64,000 nucleotides of DNA from Guadua angustifolia (taxonomy: Eukaryota > Streptophyta > Magnoliopsida > Poales > Poaceae), in assembly GCA_036346375.1 (NCBI GenBank), contig JAYEVE010000073.1, forward strand, positions 806,001-870,000, written 5' to 3'. Position 1 is the first letter of the stretch. Each line of letters starts with the position of its first letter. The notes under the pieces are model-generated. The model was not told where the DNA came from, ran no database searches, and was given only the letters and a program-made list of their open reading frames with translations. Below, piece by piece: positions 12,680 through 23,335 of the stretch. A program made the position numbers and the translations under genes.

Positions 12680-13610
12680 AAGAAGACTTGAGCAAACCTA
12701 TAATACATGCAGCTATTTCAAAGGCGGCTACTACAGCTTAATTTGCATAAAGCTTAATTTGCAGTTGTAAATCAAGTTATTTGCAAACGAATTTAAAAGA
12801 GCAAGTTTAATTGATAGCAAATATGTAAAGCATAAATAACACTCACCGTCCTCCATGACGTGAGCGATTTAATCAATCATCGCCAATACATGGCACATAT
12901 CCAGCTTCTTTGTCCACACAGGCACAACAAATGATTCCAATACTTGCCCACACAGGTATAGCATTGGGTCATCGTGGGGTAAGCTAACTTGTAAAATAAA
13001 CCCTTTTTGAAAATCAAAGCTAACATTGGAATGACTTCACCGAGTGCTCATGATCATGAAAGCCGCTAATTAATTAGATTTAAACTCTGCAGAGGTGTAC
13101 AACTTTACCCACAAGGAATGATCAACTTTTGCCCGACACACTTCCTTAGGTGTGACGTCAAGAAGACCATACATAGCCCTTATATTACCTAGACGTGGCT
13201 TTGGTCCAGCCCGGGACGTTAACCCCTGCCGTAGAACTAGAAACACACACCCAAGCCGTGGGCCCACATTCACACACCCAACACAACGTTTCTAAACACG
13301 GCAGGGCGTACACCGTTGCACCTCAAGCAAACCAAATGGGAATGCCCGTGCAAGCTCCCGCCTACCAATGAACAAAGCCATGTCTAATTAACATAACAGC
13401 TATGGCTAACCCATCCTCACCCTTGTGGTTGCACGGAAATCTCGGATCAATAGCGTCCCATTGCTCGGTCCTTAAGGTGACACGGGCGACACTTCACCCT
13501 ACACTACGTGCAATTACTTCTGCACAACCGGCTATTGCCAAATAATCGCCCGCATCAAAGCATAGTTTCATTTTGGGTTGTTAATCAAAGTACCAGCAAC
13601 CATTTTCCCA

Positions 13611-13782
13611 CATATACATCACGGGTGGTGGTGTGAGATCAAAGAACGCGACAGGTTGCTGCCCAGAAAATGCATCTTGCGGGCCACAGCAATGTGGTGA
13701 CCATGGTAACTTGTTCACTAGTTACAGTAGCAACCCCAATGCGGAATTCAACATATTTGGAGACCCTTTTGCTACATATCAG
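13611..13782 (+). pseudogene. Exon-like captured fragment, gene unidentified
   Basis: A GC-balanced, coding-looking stretch ends at CATATCAG followed by GTATATG, a plausible splice donor on the plus strand. One plus-strand frame from 13633 contains cysteines and ends FGDPFATYQ before the donor. I cannot match it to a family and the minus strand is also partly open. It recurs at 60108-60280 beside the second DGAT1 copy. The copies differ by several small indels that change the frame, so no protein is expected. It lies antisense to the LTR and to the DGAT1 piece, so it is probably a separate capture. Confidence 0.35.
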
Positions 13783-13985
13783 GTATATGTGTATTTTAGT
13801 AACTTTCTTACCTTGTTGATATACTTGTTAGATTTGTTACTCTCCTTTTGTGGTTAAGTGCCTGGCACACTCTTATTAGACTTTGTATTGTGACAGCTGG
13901 GATCTATGATTCTTTTGTTGTAACAAAGCATTAGGTGTTTAGTATACTTGAGCCAATAACTCAGTGACATGTGAAGCTGTCTTTA

Positions 13986-14579
13986 CTTCACAATTGGATT
14001 CATGTATTGCTCAATTATGAAACCCAACAAGCCTGTAAAAAAAAACAGGCACTTAACAAGTTGTCGGATCACCCAGCCTTTTCTAATAAAAGATGCTCGG
14101 GGATAACTTGGCTGGTAACAAAGTATTGGGGCCAACATGAAATACACCAGACTGTTAAAGGTTGGACCTTTAATGCTCTCAGGATCAATATAACTACCAA
14201 GTGTAACACCCTTTTCAATACTTTTGGACAATACCCTTATATCATAATTTGTATGGGCAAAAGAGACAAGCTTCAGCAAAATAATGCTTGCAAGAAACAT
14301 TAACACAAATCTAGACAACACTGCCGAGTCACACTTGAGAATCACAACAACTGGATAGACAATGACAGATGTTGTAATAATGACAGGAGAAGAATAACCA
14401 CATGTTCACTATTGAGCTTTCCTTGAGCTAACTTCTCATTTCAAAGGGCTGCAAGTGGGAAAATGGGTAAAGTGAGGCAAAGACCTCAAGAGTGGCCAAT
14501 CTCCCAAATGATGATACACTAAACCAAAAATCGAGCTCTTATTAATAGGCCATACTTCATTAAGTTCTCGATAATGAGC
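13986..14579 (-). pseudogene. DGAT1: DGAT1 (diacylglycerol O-acyltransferase 1) retrocopy fragment
   Basis: The minus strand encodes, in pieces, a middle segment of plant DGAT1, the ER membrane enzyme (MBOAT family) that makes triacylglycerol from diacylglycerol and acyl-CoA. Recognisable strings in order are LIIENLMKYGLLIRA, DWPLL, GKLNSEHVVILLPV, LKCDSAVLSRFVLMF, KLVSFAHTNYDIR, LCYQPSYPR, IRKGWVIRQLVKC and FIIEQYMNPIVK. The segment is 594 bp, about 198 codons, matching the protein distance with no room for introns although plant DGAT1 genes are intron-rich; it is therefore a cDNA-derived copy. It lacks the N-terminus and the C-terminal catalytic half, and has frameshifts near 14400-14560, so it cannot make enzyme. 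It lies in the sense direction of the surrounding Fam-B LTR. Confidence 0.9.
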
Positions 14580-16992
14580 ATTTCCGGTGACCAAACGCCA
14601 GAAAGATACCCCAAAGTTTAGTGCCTTATGCTCGAGGCTCAATACAGGCATGCAAAAATCATTTTGTTCTCATGAAAACCTAGCTAGGCATTTCATCAAG
14701 CACATGGCATGCACAAAGAAACTAAACACCACACTTCAATTTGGTTGAGTGCTCACCACAAGAAGGCAAGGGAAAGTAATGCTGATGGTGCTGCTGTTGC
14801 CGTTGGTGTCGACCGGCAAGGGAAAAAGGAGGGGCGCCGCCGGCCAGAAGGTCCAGGGGGAGAGACGCCGCCAGCCAGGGAGTGCAGGGGAGGCGCACGC
14901 CAGAGGAAGACCAGGCGCCCATCGCAGACGCCGAGGGCTGTGGCGACGCTAATCGCCTGTTATTGGTCAAGCTGGCTGGTGGTGGCTGGCTGCTACGAGC
15001 CAACAGGAAGACCAGCGGAATCGGCAGAGGGCAGCTCGGCCAGAGAAGAATGGGGGGAAGGGAGCAGGGGAGTGGTGCCGGCCTGGGAGCGATCAATCCA
15101 GAGGAGCAGAGTGGGGAAGGAGTCGGCAGGGATGGGGGAAAAAGAGGCAACCCCAAAGAATTACAGCCACACAACATAAGAAAGAGAAAGAGTGGTTAGG
15201 TGAAAGGAAAAAATCCTTGGATTAAGAAGATAAAGCAATTCGGCCAAAACAAAACCCCGTAAACGATTTGCGGTATTACAATAACTTTAGGTAATGATTT
15301 TTGGAATTACATTTCTTTAAATACAACAACATCCCTAATAAGGTTTATTCCTAAATTTAATTTCACTAATTGTTTTGTGACTCTACAATTAAGTATTTTT
15401 GTATATTTAAATACATTCTGATCCTAACATCTCAGGGATATTGATTTCATCATTTCATTACTTATTATGCACAATTTCTCATTAAAATCATATTAGCATT
15501 ACAACCACAGTTTAATATAAATGATTATCCTGCAGGTCAAGAATTAAATGTTTTTACATAATTATATTCTTCTTGATTTTATGTGAATATACAACTTTAT
15601 TTCACTGGGATTGAAACTATATCTCAAAAGATATTCAGAATTGCATTTTCAGCCGATTAGTAAATGCATACAGAAATGGGAATACGTTTTCAGAGTGATG
15701 AAAACGCCTTCTACCCTTTTGAGCCTGGAGCTTTCTACCTGGTATTGGAGGGCTCCACACTGCAGAAAAATGTATGGCTTCGGCTAGGGCTGGACGGCGG
15801 CGATCTTCCAGCGACTTCCCGGCGACGGCGACGGCCTGGGGAGCTGAGGCTCGGCAAGGGGAACTCGGTACTGGAATCGATTCGGCCAGAGAGCTACCAG
15901 GGAGGTGCGCCCATGAGCTCAAGCGGCGGCATTCATGGCGGACGGTGGAGGAAGCAAACAAGGCCATTAGAGGTGGAATCGGTAACATTGTGAGCATCGG
16001 GGAGGTGCTAGAGGTCCCATTTTCGAGATTCACCAAGGAGAAGGTCGGAGAGCTCATACCACGGTGGCGGACTTGGGGACGAAGGGGCGCACAGGAGCAG
16101 CCACATTTCGCATGGAAGGAGATGGATATTCTTGAGGGCTTCTGATCAGCAGGGCATGGGGATGCTTTGGCTCAGAGGGATTAGGAAATGCTTGGCTGGA
16201 TAGGATGAATCGCAATGGGATTTGGAGCTTCTGGCTTCGGCTATGGAGGAAGAACCGAGAGACTCCGTGCGCTGGCTTGAGGGAGAAAGAGAAGGAGAAG
16301 TGAGGGGAAGTAGAGCACTGCGTCTGGTGGTCTCTGAGATGCAATGAATGGCTCGGTAGTGGGCTGTACTCCAGCTTTGGGAGAGTTCCCAGTGGAGCGA
16401 ACGGAGGTGAACGAACGGGGTTGAGGCGATGAGTTCTAAGAAGAAGCTCGGGGTCCATTGTCGATGATCGAATTCAACTATGCGCCAACGGAACGGGAAA
16501 GCAACGAATTGGCCCACGCGTCGGTGACTAACCAATTTCTGGTTTCGAATTCTAATTTTTGATTGAGATCAATTGAAGCATATTATTTTGAAACTTTGTT
16601 TTCAAAAGTATTTGATCTCGTATACTTCTATAAAATATTCACTTCATTTGTGATTCCATTATTTTATGTGAATTCGACAACATATTATTTTGGATTCAAA
16701 AGTTATCTTTTCATTTTACTTCTTCATTATTTTATGCATAAAATCTCAATTGTCGGGCTAAGATGATTTAATTGAATGATCGTGGTTCTCATGGCAATTT
16801 TCTAAATTTTTACTTTTTATCTTTTGCCTTTTCCTCTTTTTCATTCTTTATTTCCATTTGTTGAATTTTTCATATGAAGAATAAATCAAAGGAAATCCAA
16901 GTAAAATAATGAATGGCAAGGAAACTCAGAAATAAATATTTTCAAATTTAAAATATTCATTTTCACTTTTATTAAATTTTTGGGATGTTACA

Positions 16993-18160
16993 CGGTGAAT
17001 TTACTACGTGGCTCAATAACAACCGTCCGATCCAAACCGACGATCAATCTTTACCCCGGCGGTTTATCAGTGCTCATAAATGACGCGGCTCAACCACGAC
17101 CTTACGATCTTAATCTGACGGCTAAAGATTACCCGCGTACTTTACTGTGCACAAAGCGACGTGGCTCACTCCCGATTACTCGATGGCGATCCGACGGCCG
17201 ATATCTCTCCCGAATGGCAATGGCTGGCGGCGGCGAGGTCTCACCGGCACTGGGAACGACGACCAACCCGACGATGCTGCGGCAGGTTCGACGAAGAAGA
17301 GACAACGAATCCGACGCGTCTCATCATGGCGAACTCGAAACTAGCCTCGGATTGGCAGAAGAAACTCCGGCGACGATGAATCCGTGATGCAAACACCTCG
17401 GCTATCTTCTCGGACTCCGGCGAGCTCTCGCAACCTCCTCAGCGCTCCTCCGATGACGACGCAACAGCTAAAAGATGCGGCGAGTTGAGGTGAGTCTCGG
17501 GAAGGATCGCCGACCTTAAATACCCCGCGTCGGCGTGATAAACTCGGAAAGTTCCATGGCGGCGGTTGGACTCGGACATGGCGGCTGACGAGTTCGGGTT
17601 GAAGACGACGACGGTCACCGCTCGATTGGCAATCAATGGCGAGAATGCGATAAGGTTTCCGAATCGGTAAGATCTATCAATGGCCGCACGATGAAAATCA
17701 AAGGCGCTAACGTTTAGGGTTTCTTAAATGATGTGGATGAATATGGACCCTTGGATCCCGATCCAACGGTCAATATTACCTCTCCCAAATCCCGATCGAT
17801 ACAAGATAAAGAATTGGGCCATGCCCATTATCATTCACGGGTATTTTTCGGGTTTTTCCATTAAAATTAATCCGAGAAAATAAACTAATTCATTTAGGGT
17901 ACTAAAAATACTCTAAAAATTCCAAGAAAAATCTCAAAAATACTTTGAGACATTCTGGACTTAAATAAAATATTTTTGGTAAAACTTTATTTTAAACATT
18001 TCTTTTTAAAATTATTTCTTGATAATAGGCCATGTATAATAATTCAAAATAATTCAAATAAATCTTAGAAAATCCAATTAATTCTAGAAAATTCACAAAA
18101 ATCATAAATTGCAATAAAATAATATTAAATAATTAAAAAGTCAAAAATTGGGATGTTACA
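16993..18160 (-). repeat. Fam-D LTR head, copy 1, minus strand
   Basis: On the minus strand it starts TGTAACATCCCAATTTTTG at 18160, runs ~600 bp through AT-rich DNA, then into GC-rich sequence with ACGTGGC and ATCYRACGG motifs. It is cut at 16993 by the A3 LTR. The AT-rich part is homologous to 18161-18815. Small frames here (for example 16980-17387) are arginine-rich translations of GC-rich DNA, not genes. Confidence 0.6.
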
Positions 18161-18815
18161 TTTGATTGCCAACGAGTGATCCAGATCCCTTAGGACGTGG
18201 CGTAATCCAGACCTTCCACGCGATCCATCGGTTGGGATTCACAAGAACTCGAAATGCCCTCGATAGATCGCAGCCACACAACAAGATCCAATGGACAATA
18301 TCGATTAGGGTTTGAACCGGCATGATCTAACCTCACTCGCGTAATCTCGATCTAACGGCCGAGGACCCTTCGAGTTACACGGCTTGAAAATGGCTGTTGG
18401 ATTAAGATCCAACGATTGACGCTTTGGATTCTGGAATAGGCTGATGGGCTGACATGCGAAGAGCTAGGCCACACAGTGATGGGTTTCAGCCCAGTCACTA
18501 TTAAGAGTTTTTCCCTGATTTTCCCATTTAAAATAATTCAGATAGTTAAACTATTTAATTTTTAGCAGATAAATACCAGGAAAAGTCCAAGAAAAATCTC
18601 AAAAATACTTTGACACATTTTTAACTCAAATAAAATATTTTGAGCTATTTTTTTTTAAAATTTTATCTATATACAACTAGTTTTCTCAAAAGGCCAATAT
18701 ACTTAATTTGAAATAAATTCAAATAAAATCCCAAAAAATCTAATAAATCCAGAAAAATCACAGAATGCACAAATAACAATAAAACCAAAATAAGGCATAT
18801 TTTTGGGATGTTACA
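18161..18815 (-). repeat. Fam-D LTR head, copy 2, minus strand
   Basis: Starts TGTAACATCCC on the minus strand at 18815. Its AT-rich body matches the 17800-18160 part of copy 1 with many substitutions, so the two are diverged relatives, one likely inserted at the edge of the other. It contains ACGTGGC at 18195 and ATCTAACGG at 18350. Confidence 0.55.
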
Positions 18816-19135
18816 TTGTATTGCTTTACCCACAAGATATGACCAGCATATGTTACACACCTACACAACACAACAGGGTGGTGGGAGGTGTGGGGCATGT
18901 GTGAATAGGACATGCATCCATGAAATCTCACACTCCCATAAGGGCATAAGTGAGTCGTGGCGAGGAGATAAGAACGCAAGAGGGAACGAGACACGTGTTG
19001 GGCAATCGATGCAAAGACATGGATGGCGGTGACAAGCTCTCACAAGGCCACAGACGAGGAGAGGCGCATGTCGTGGACATGCCAAGCTGGAGTGAGCATA
19101 GGTGTCTAAGGGAGCAAAAGATGTGTGTCAACCTC
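18816..19135. other. Unassigned spacer
   Basis: 320 bp. The first ~30 bp (TTTACCCACAAGATATGACC) resemble an internal piece of the Fam-A LTR; the rest is GC-balanced sequence of unknown origin with open frames on both strands but no recognisable domain. Confidence 0.3.
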
Positions 19136-19858
19136 TGTCGGGACCCAAATATGGAAATCTAGACCTCTATGTATATTGCACTAGTACAGATAACGCTATT
19201 GCACACAAGCTCAACATAGATGAATATTATAGTCATACACAGTGGAAACATTAGGATAGACATCATATATTAAATAATACTCGTTGAATGACCGTAAGGT
19301 CAACTTACATGACTATGCCTCGCAAGGTTGAAAAATAAATTAAACTGCAGTGGAATAAAAATGTAGATAACCCCTCAGTATACCAAAGGCAACTGACAAG
19401 GCTCATACCCTAGACATTCGTCTCCTCCTGGTTCTCCTCATCAAGAGCTGATGTAGACTTCACAATTGGTGATGATGTTGTGGCATAGAATGCAATTCTA
19501 TATAACTATATGCAAGGCTTATTCCAAAGAAATGGTTAACATGGTTATTTTTCATAAAACAACATTTAAGAATGAATACAATAAATAGATTAAAAAGATA
19601 ATAAAGCAAATATCAATAAGTATTAACTTTCAACATTTCTTTGATAAACATGGCATCTAGCCCTAAGTCAAATTCCAACTTCCAAAAGCACCCAGCCTTT
19701 TCCATCTAAGTTTTCATTTTATAAAATCTAACCCTTGACTGTAATTCCTGAGCATTGCTCAATACCACCAGTACAACTATCCGAATAGATTTTTTACTCT
19801 ACAAAGGTTATGCGCTTTATCCACCCAACATGATCATCTCTTGTGCCACACTTCCTGA
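19136..19858 (-). repeat. Fam-C LTR end fragment, minus strand
   Basis: Plus-strand TGTCGGGACCC at 19136 matches the Fam-C terminus TGTCGAGACCC at 38274 and 50414, and the next ~720 bp align with those copies. The stretch that should carry the conserved hairpin near 19470 is deleted. It is truncated at about 19858 where unrelated gypsy sequence begins. Confidence 0.7.
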
Positions 19859-20523
19859 TAAGGACTGAAGAAACTTCCAACAAAGTCAATATACGGTCAA
19901 CGGGGGCCCCAAGCTCGAGCTCGGGAGTGGCATCGCCGACCAAGACCTGGGTTGCGCGGACTCCCTCACGACCTAGAGATCGGGATAGTCAAGACCTCAT
20001 GATCGGGGACAAACATTCGGCTCCAGCTCGAGAGGACTAGCTCGGGACCAGAGCACGCGCCCCGCGACGGTTACCAAGACCATGAATGCAGGAGTTAAGG
20101 CTGGCGTGGGTGGCATAATCAGGGGCAAGCATTACCATCTTCAAGACGACGAGGCCATGATCTCGGGAATCTCTCCCGTCCGCTCTGAGCAGACACCGGA
20201 AGGTATAAGATCACACAAGGCGTATGTACAGGGGGCAAAACAACACTAGCCATAGACCAGGATACACAAACAAAGCGCTCAGGCTCGAGCTGTAATCATC
20301 TCTTTGTCCACACAATTAGTGAATTCCTCTACCTCCGGAGAAGACTGGATGTAGAGCTGTTACCCTCGTGGGGGCTCGAACCAGTATAATCTGCTGTTCT
20401 CTGCTTGTTGATGCCGCGCACCGACCTACGTCAACACCATCGTTGAGTGAAGCGCTTTCTGGGTCCCTCATTCACACCGATCCCCCTTTCACTCTTGCGG
20501 TCAGGCGATCCCGATCGCCGACA
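19859..20523 (+). repeat. Tat-lineage gypsy LTR, right part
   Basis: GC-rich sequence with repeated CTCGAGCTCGGG-like strings. It ends in CGATCGCCGACA immediately before a primer-site-like GGGCGCCCACCATGGGGCC. Base composition and downstream pol content fit a Tat/RIRE2-type element. The left end of the LTR is missing. Confidence 0.55.
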
Positions 20524-20526
20524 ACC

Positions 20527-20545
20527 GGGCGCCCACCATGGGGCC
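20527..20545 (+). other. Primer-binding-site-like sequence
   Basis: GGGCGCCCACCATGGGGCC four bases after the inferred LTR end. GGCGCCCACC-type primer sites are typical of Tat-lineage plant gypsy elements; I have not assigned the tRNA. Confidence 0.5.
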
Positions 20546-20646
20546 CGATGGCTTCGCCATTGAAGGTGCAAAGATCAAGATCTCGTGAGGCATAGCGCAT
20601 TCGATGAGATCCATTCGTCGGGCTCAGTTTCGCACGTTCTCCCAAG

Positions 20647-21030
20647 ACGATGACTTCACACCCTTGTTTCCGCCCTCAACCGGTTCATTTCAAGCAATCC
20701 TTCGACGAGGAGGAGAAACTCTGGATCATGTACTTCGACGGCTCGAGATCCTTCAAGGCCGGGGTGGAATTTTATTCTCACCCCACGCGGCTAGGTTAAG
20801 CAAAGACCACCAGTGCTCAGGAGACTCGATGGCCAAAGCATCTCGCCGAGGTGCGCGAAATGGAGAAATAGTTCCAGAACCTGGAACTCAGGCACGTACC
20901 CAGGAAGGACAACCCAAGCGCAGATCTCCTATCCAATCTCGTCTCGTCCGATGACGCGATTCCTCTAGACGTCGTCCTGGAGACCTTGGCGTCACCATCA
21001 ATTTCCGACCAGGTGGTCTCCCTCACCCTC
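20647..21030 (+). pseudogene. gypsy RNase H domain remnant (Tat lineage)
   Basis: In one plus frame the DNA reads LWIMYFDGSRSFKAGVEF near 20719-20772, the first RNase H strand with its catalytic Asp. In the same frame around 20893 it reads HVPRKDNPSADLLSNL, the C-terminal motif with the last catalytic Asp. Between them are stops and a deletion, so the central part with the catalytic Glu is lost. RNase H removes the RNA template during reverse transcription. Gag, protease and reverse transcriptase are absent: only ~100 bp separate the primer site from RNase H, so an internal deletion removed about 3-4 kb. Confidence 0.75.
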
Positions 21031-21035
21031 ATCGA

Positions 21036-22190
21036 AGGATCAGGCGTTGGGCATCTTTGTACCAGCTCGTCGATGGCAAACTTTACCGGCGGAATATCTC
21101 TAGAGTCCTAACAAGGTGCATTACCACAGAGGAGGGTAAGTACTTATTGAATGACATCCACTCTGGTCTCTGTGGAGCACACTCTTTTTTCAGGACGATG
21201 GTCAGTAAGGTCTTCCACATGGGGTTCTACTGGCCAACTGTGCTTCAGGATGCTCGTGACATCATCCAAACATGTCAAGCTCGCCAGTTCCATGCTCGAA
21301 ACCCGCCTACGTACTCCAGACCATCCCGCTCGCTTGGCCCTTCTCGACATGGGGGCTCGACATCCTCGGCCCTTTCCCACAAGCCGTCGGGGGTAAGAAG
21401 TTCTTGTTCGTCGTCATCGACACATTCACGAAGTGGAACGAGGCCGAACCCGTCTCGACCACCACGGCTCGAGCGGCCGTTCGTTTTTTCCACTTATTCG
21501 TGGTCACCAGGTATGGGGTTCCATGTAGAATTATCACTGACAATGGGACTAAATTTACCAGTGAGCTGTTCCAGGAATATTGCGAAGACATAGGCACCAA
21601 AGTATGCTATGCTTCGGTGGCCCATCCGCAGAGCAATGGAGCAGTGGAGCGCGCCAACGGACAGATCGTCCAAGCGTCAAGAAGCGAGTATCAGATGAGC
21701 TCGAATGACACGGCCAGACCTAGGTGGATGAACTTTCCACCATCTTATGGTCTATTCGTACCACTGTCGGCCAAGCAACAGGGTCCACACCCTTCCGGCT
21801 TGTGTTCGGTACCGAGCTGTCCTGCCTCCAAAGGTCACGCTAGGCTTTGCCAGGGTCAGCTTAGTCGACCAGATCGACTTCGAGCAAGAACGGTCCCTTG
21901 ACCTTACCCTGGCAGAAGAAGTAAGATGTCGTGAATCGCTACGATCAACGACACCGCAAGCTCTTCGCAGACATGCGCCCCGATCAGACGACCTAGGAAG
22001 CTCCTTGTTGGGGACCTAGCCCTAAGACGAATTCGTGGCTCGTCCAACACCAACAAGTTATCCTCGCATGGGAGGGCCTCAGAGAGTTGTTTTAACAGAT
22101 CGCACGGGGGCTTACCGGCTAGCGATGCCCAATGGCAGAGAGCTCTCTAGCTCGTAGAATATTGACCAACTTTGAAAACTCTATGTGTAA
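21036..22190 (+). pseudogene. gypsy integrase, frameshifted (Tat lineage)
   Basis: Integrase inserts the retroelement cDNA into the genome. The zinc-binding domain is at 21057-21290 (DGKLYRRN, then DIHSGLCGAH with both His); the Cys pair is damaged, reading TCQARQ instead of CxxCQ. After a shift the catalytic core is open at 21272-21700, with Asp in WGLDILGPF, Asp in ITDNGTKF and Glu in GAVERANG exactly 35 residues later, so the DD35E triad is intact. A second shift near 21690 moves to the frame reading TPFRLVFGTEL and PPKVTLGFARV. The pol end, YRLAMPNGRELSSS, is at about 22110-22190 with in-frame stops. At least three shifts make it a pseudogene, although several fall at CAG/CTG-type sites where this sequence may be unreliable. 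Confidence 0.85.
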
Positions 22191-22520
22191 CGCCTTTATC
22201 CTCAATTTCAATATAGTCATTATTCAATCATTATGTTGGTCTTGGTATTCTTTTACTGTTCATATTTTCGTGTTGGTTTGGGTTTGAGATTTCTATGAAT
22301 CCAACCTGCGTACAAGTGCTCTTGGTCTTGGCCTCGAATGTCGCGAGCTTAAAAATCACCCCTAGTGGTCGAGCTACTCATAAGCCAAATCTCTTCGCAC
22401 TCAAGCTCCCCCTGCGTCAGGGTTCGAGTCAAGCCCACATTCGATACCAAACAACAGAGCACATGGTCGTGGTCGAGACTCGCAAGTCTCTCCCAAAAAC
22501 GGCCTTAACATCTTTGGGTC
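22191..22520 (+). other. Tat element region 3' of pol
   Basis: About 330 bp after the pol stop. Tat elements carry a non-coding spacer between pol and the 3' LTR, and this stretch probably represents it. No polypurine tract or LTR start is seen before the CACTA terminus at 22521. Confidence 0.4.
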
Positions 22521-22880
22521 CACTACAAGAAACAGGGAAAAATTCGTGGGCCAAAAACCCACGAATTTAAGTTAAATTCGTGGGCAAACCGTCAATTTAT
22601 TTCACTAATTTAACTCGACAAAATTAATCAATTAAATTGTGGGTACCATTTAATTTAAATTAAATTCGTGGGTTCTGAAAAAACCCACTAATTTAGTCAT
22701 AAATTTGTGGGCTAAAAAACCCATTTAATTTAACAAACTAAATTGTGGGCTTAAAAACCCATGAATTTAGTACTAAATTTGGGCTAAAAACCCACGAATT
22801 TAGCGACTAAATTGTGGGCTAAAAAACCATTTAATTTATGCTAAATTCGTGGGTTTTAAATGGCTCACGAATTTAGCTGT
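22521..22880 (+). mobile_element. CACTA (En/Spm) transposon terminus with subterminal repeats
   Basis: CACTACAAGAAA at 22521-22532 is the standard plant CACTA terminal inverted repeat. It is followed by about ten copies, in both orientations, of AAATTCGTGGG or a variant. The first pair (22540-22550 and 22558-22568) forms an 11-bp stem. Dense subterminal repeats of this kind are the binding sites of CACTA transposases. The matching right end (TTTCTTGTAGTG) is not found downstream, so the element is truncated or its end was lost to later insertions. The three bases GTC before it would be the target duplication. Confidence 0.8.
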
Positions 22881-23043
22881 CATTCATACAAAAAAAATTG
22901 TAGCCAGTGTAGAGCGATCCGCCCATTTCTACATATGTATCCAAAAATAACAACGATCCGCGGAGGCCCAAGCCTCCCGGCGACGGGCCTCCGCTCCGCT
23001 CCGACAGAAGTTAGCCTTCTTCTGAATTTGGATCATAATTCAA
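22881..23043. other. Unassigned stretch after the CACTA repeats
   Basis: GC-richer sequence with CGGAGGCCC/GGGCCTCCG-type inverted pieces near 22960-22995. It may be CACTA internal DNA; nothing firmer is visible. Confidence 0.3.
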
Positions 23044-23250
23044 CAAAAACTAAGTCACCGAAATATACAAAATTTCGGCATAACCTCTCTAGTAAATAGG
23101 ACATCCACTCAGCAGACAAAAAAACATTTGCAGTTATAATATATATATCAATCTCTCAAACCAAAAGAATGGATTCTAGCAGATCGTTAGATAATCAATC
23201 ACACATCCAACGGCAATTTCTAAACTACACAATGACGTACAACATGATCT
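23044..23250 (-). repeat. Fam-B LTR fragment
   Basis: Reverse complement of the Fam-B LTR stretch at about 36660-36840: shared strings are CTAAGTCACCGAAAT, GGACATCCACTC and ATTCTAGCAG. Diverged and truncated on both sides. Confidence 0.6.
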
Positions 23251-23335
23251 GTACTCCACTTCAAAGAATGATTTCTTTAATTGATGCTAAAGCAAGAGCC
23301 AATGGAGATACTTAGGCATTTATTGGAGTTACTCA

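Larger units (their letters stand above)
13609..15280 (-). mobile_element. Fam-B LTR 5' portion carrying a DGAT1 retrocopy
   Basis: On the minus strand it starts TGTAATACCGCAAATCG at 15280, the Fam-B LTR head. It continues through ~600 bp of GC-rich U3/leader, then a DGAT1 fragment, then an exon-like scrap, and breaks off at 13609. The same sequence is found inside the complete LTR at 58554-61758, which shows that everything here belongs to an LTR. The distal 1.55 kb of that LTR is deleted in this copy. Confidence 0.8.
12331..16992 (-). mobile_element. Fam-A-type LTR (subtype A3), minus strand, with nested Fam-B remnant
   Basis: Reading on the minus strand the LTR starts TGTAACATCCC at 16992 and ends GGGGTCTCACA at 12331. 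Its outer parts (12331-13608 and 15281-16992) align with minus-strand Fam-A LTRs elsewhere, including the hairpin at 12661-12679. The centre is occupied by a Fam-B LTR remnant (13609-15280), and about 1.8 kb of expected Fam-A sequence is missing beside it, so insertion was followed by deletion. Neither a primer site nor a polypurine tract flanks it, so it is a solo or orphan LTR; I find no matching 5-bp target duplication. Confidence 0.75.

Noticed and set aside
14206..14220. TGTAACACCC at the DGAT1 fragment as an LTR terminus
   Set aside because: It is coding sequence of DGAT1 (KGVTLG on the minus strand) and coincides with an LTR end motif by chance.
14709..15199. 150-codon frames on both strands next to the DGAT1 fragment
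   Set aside because: Arg/Gly- or Pro/Ser-rich translations of GC-rich LTR leader; the second copy (61195-61730) breaks all of them.
12331..16992. Target-site duplication around the A3 LTR
   Set aside because: Flanks (TACAG left, CGGTG right) do not match, and the left flank may belong to another insertion.
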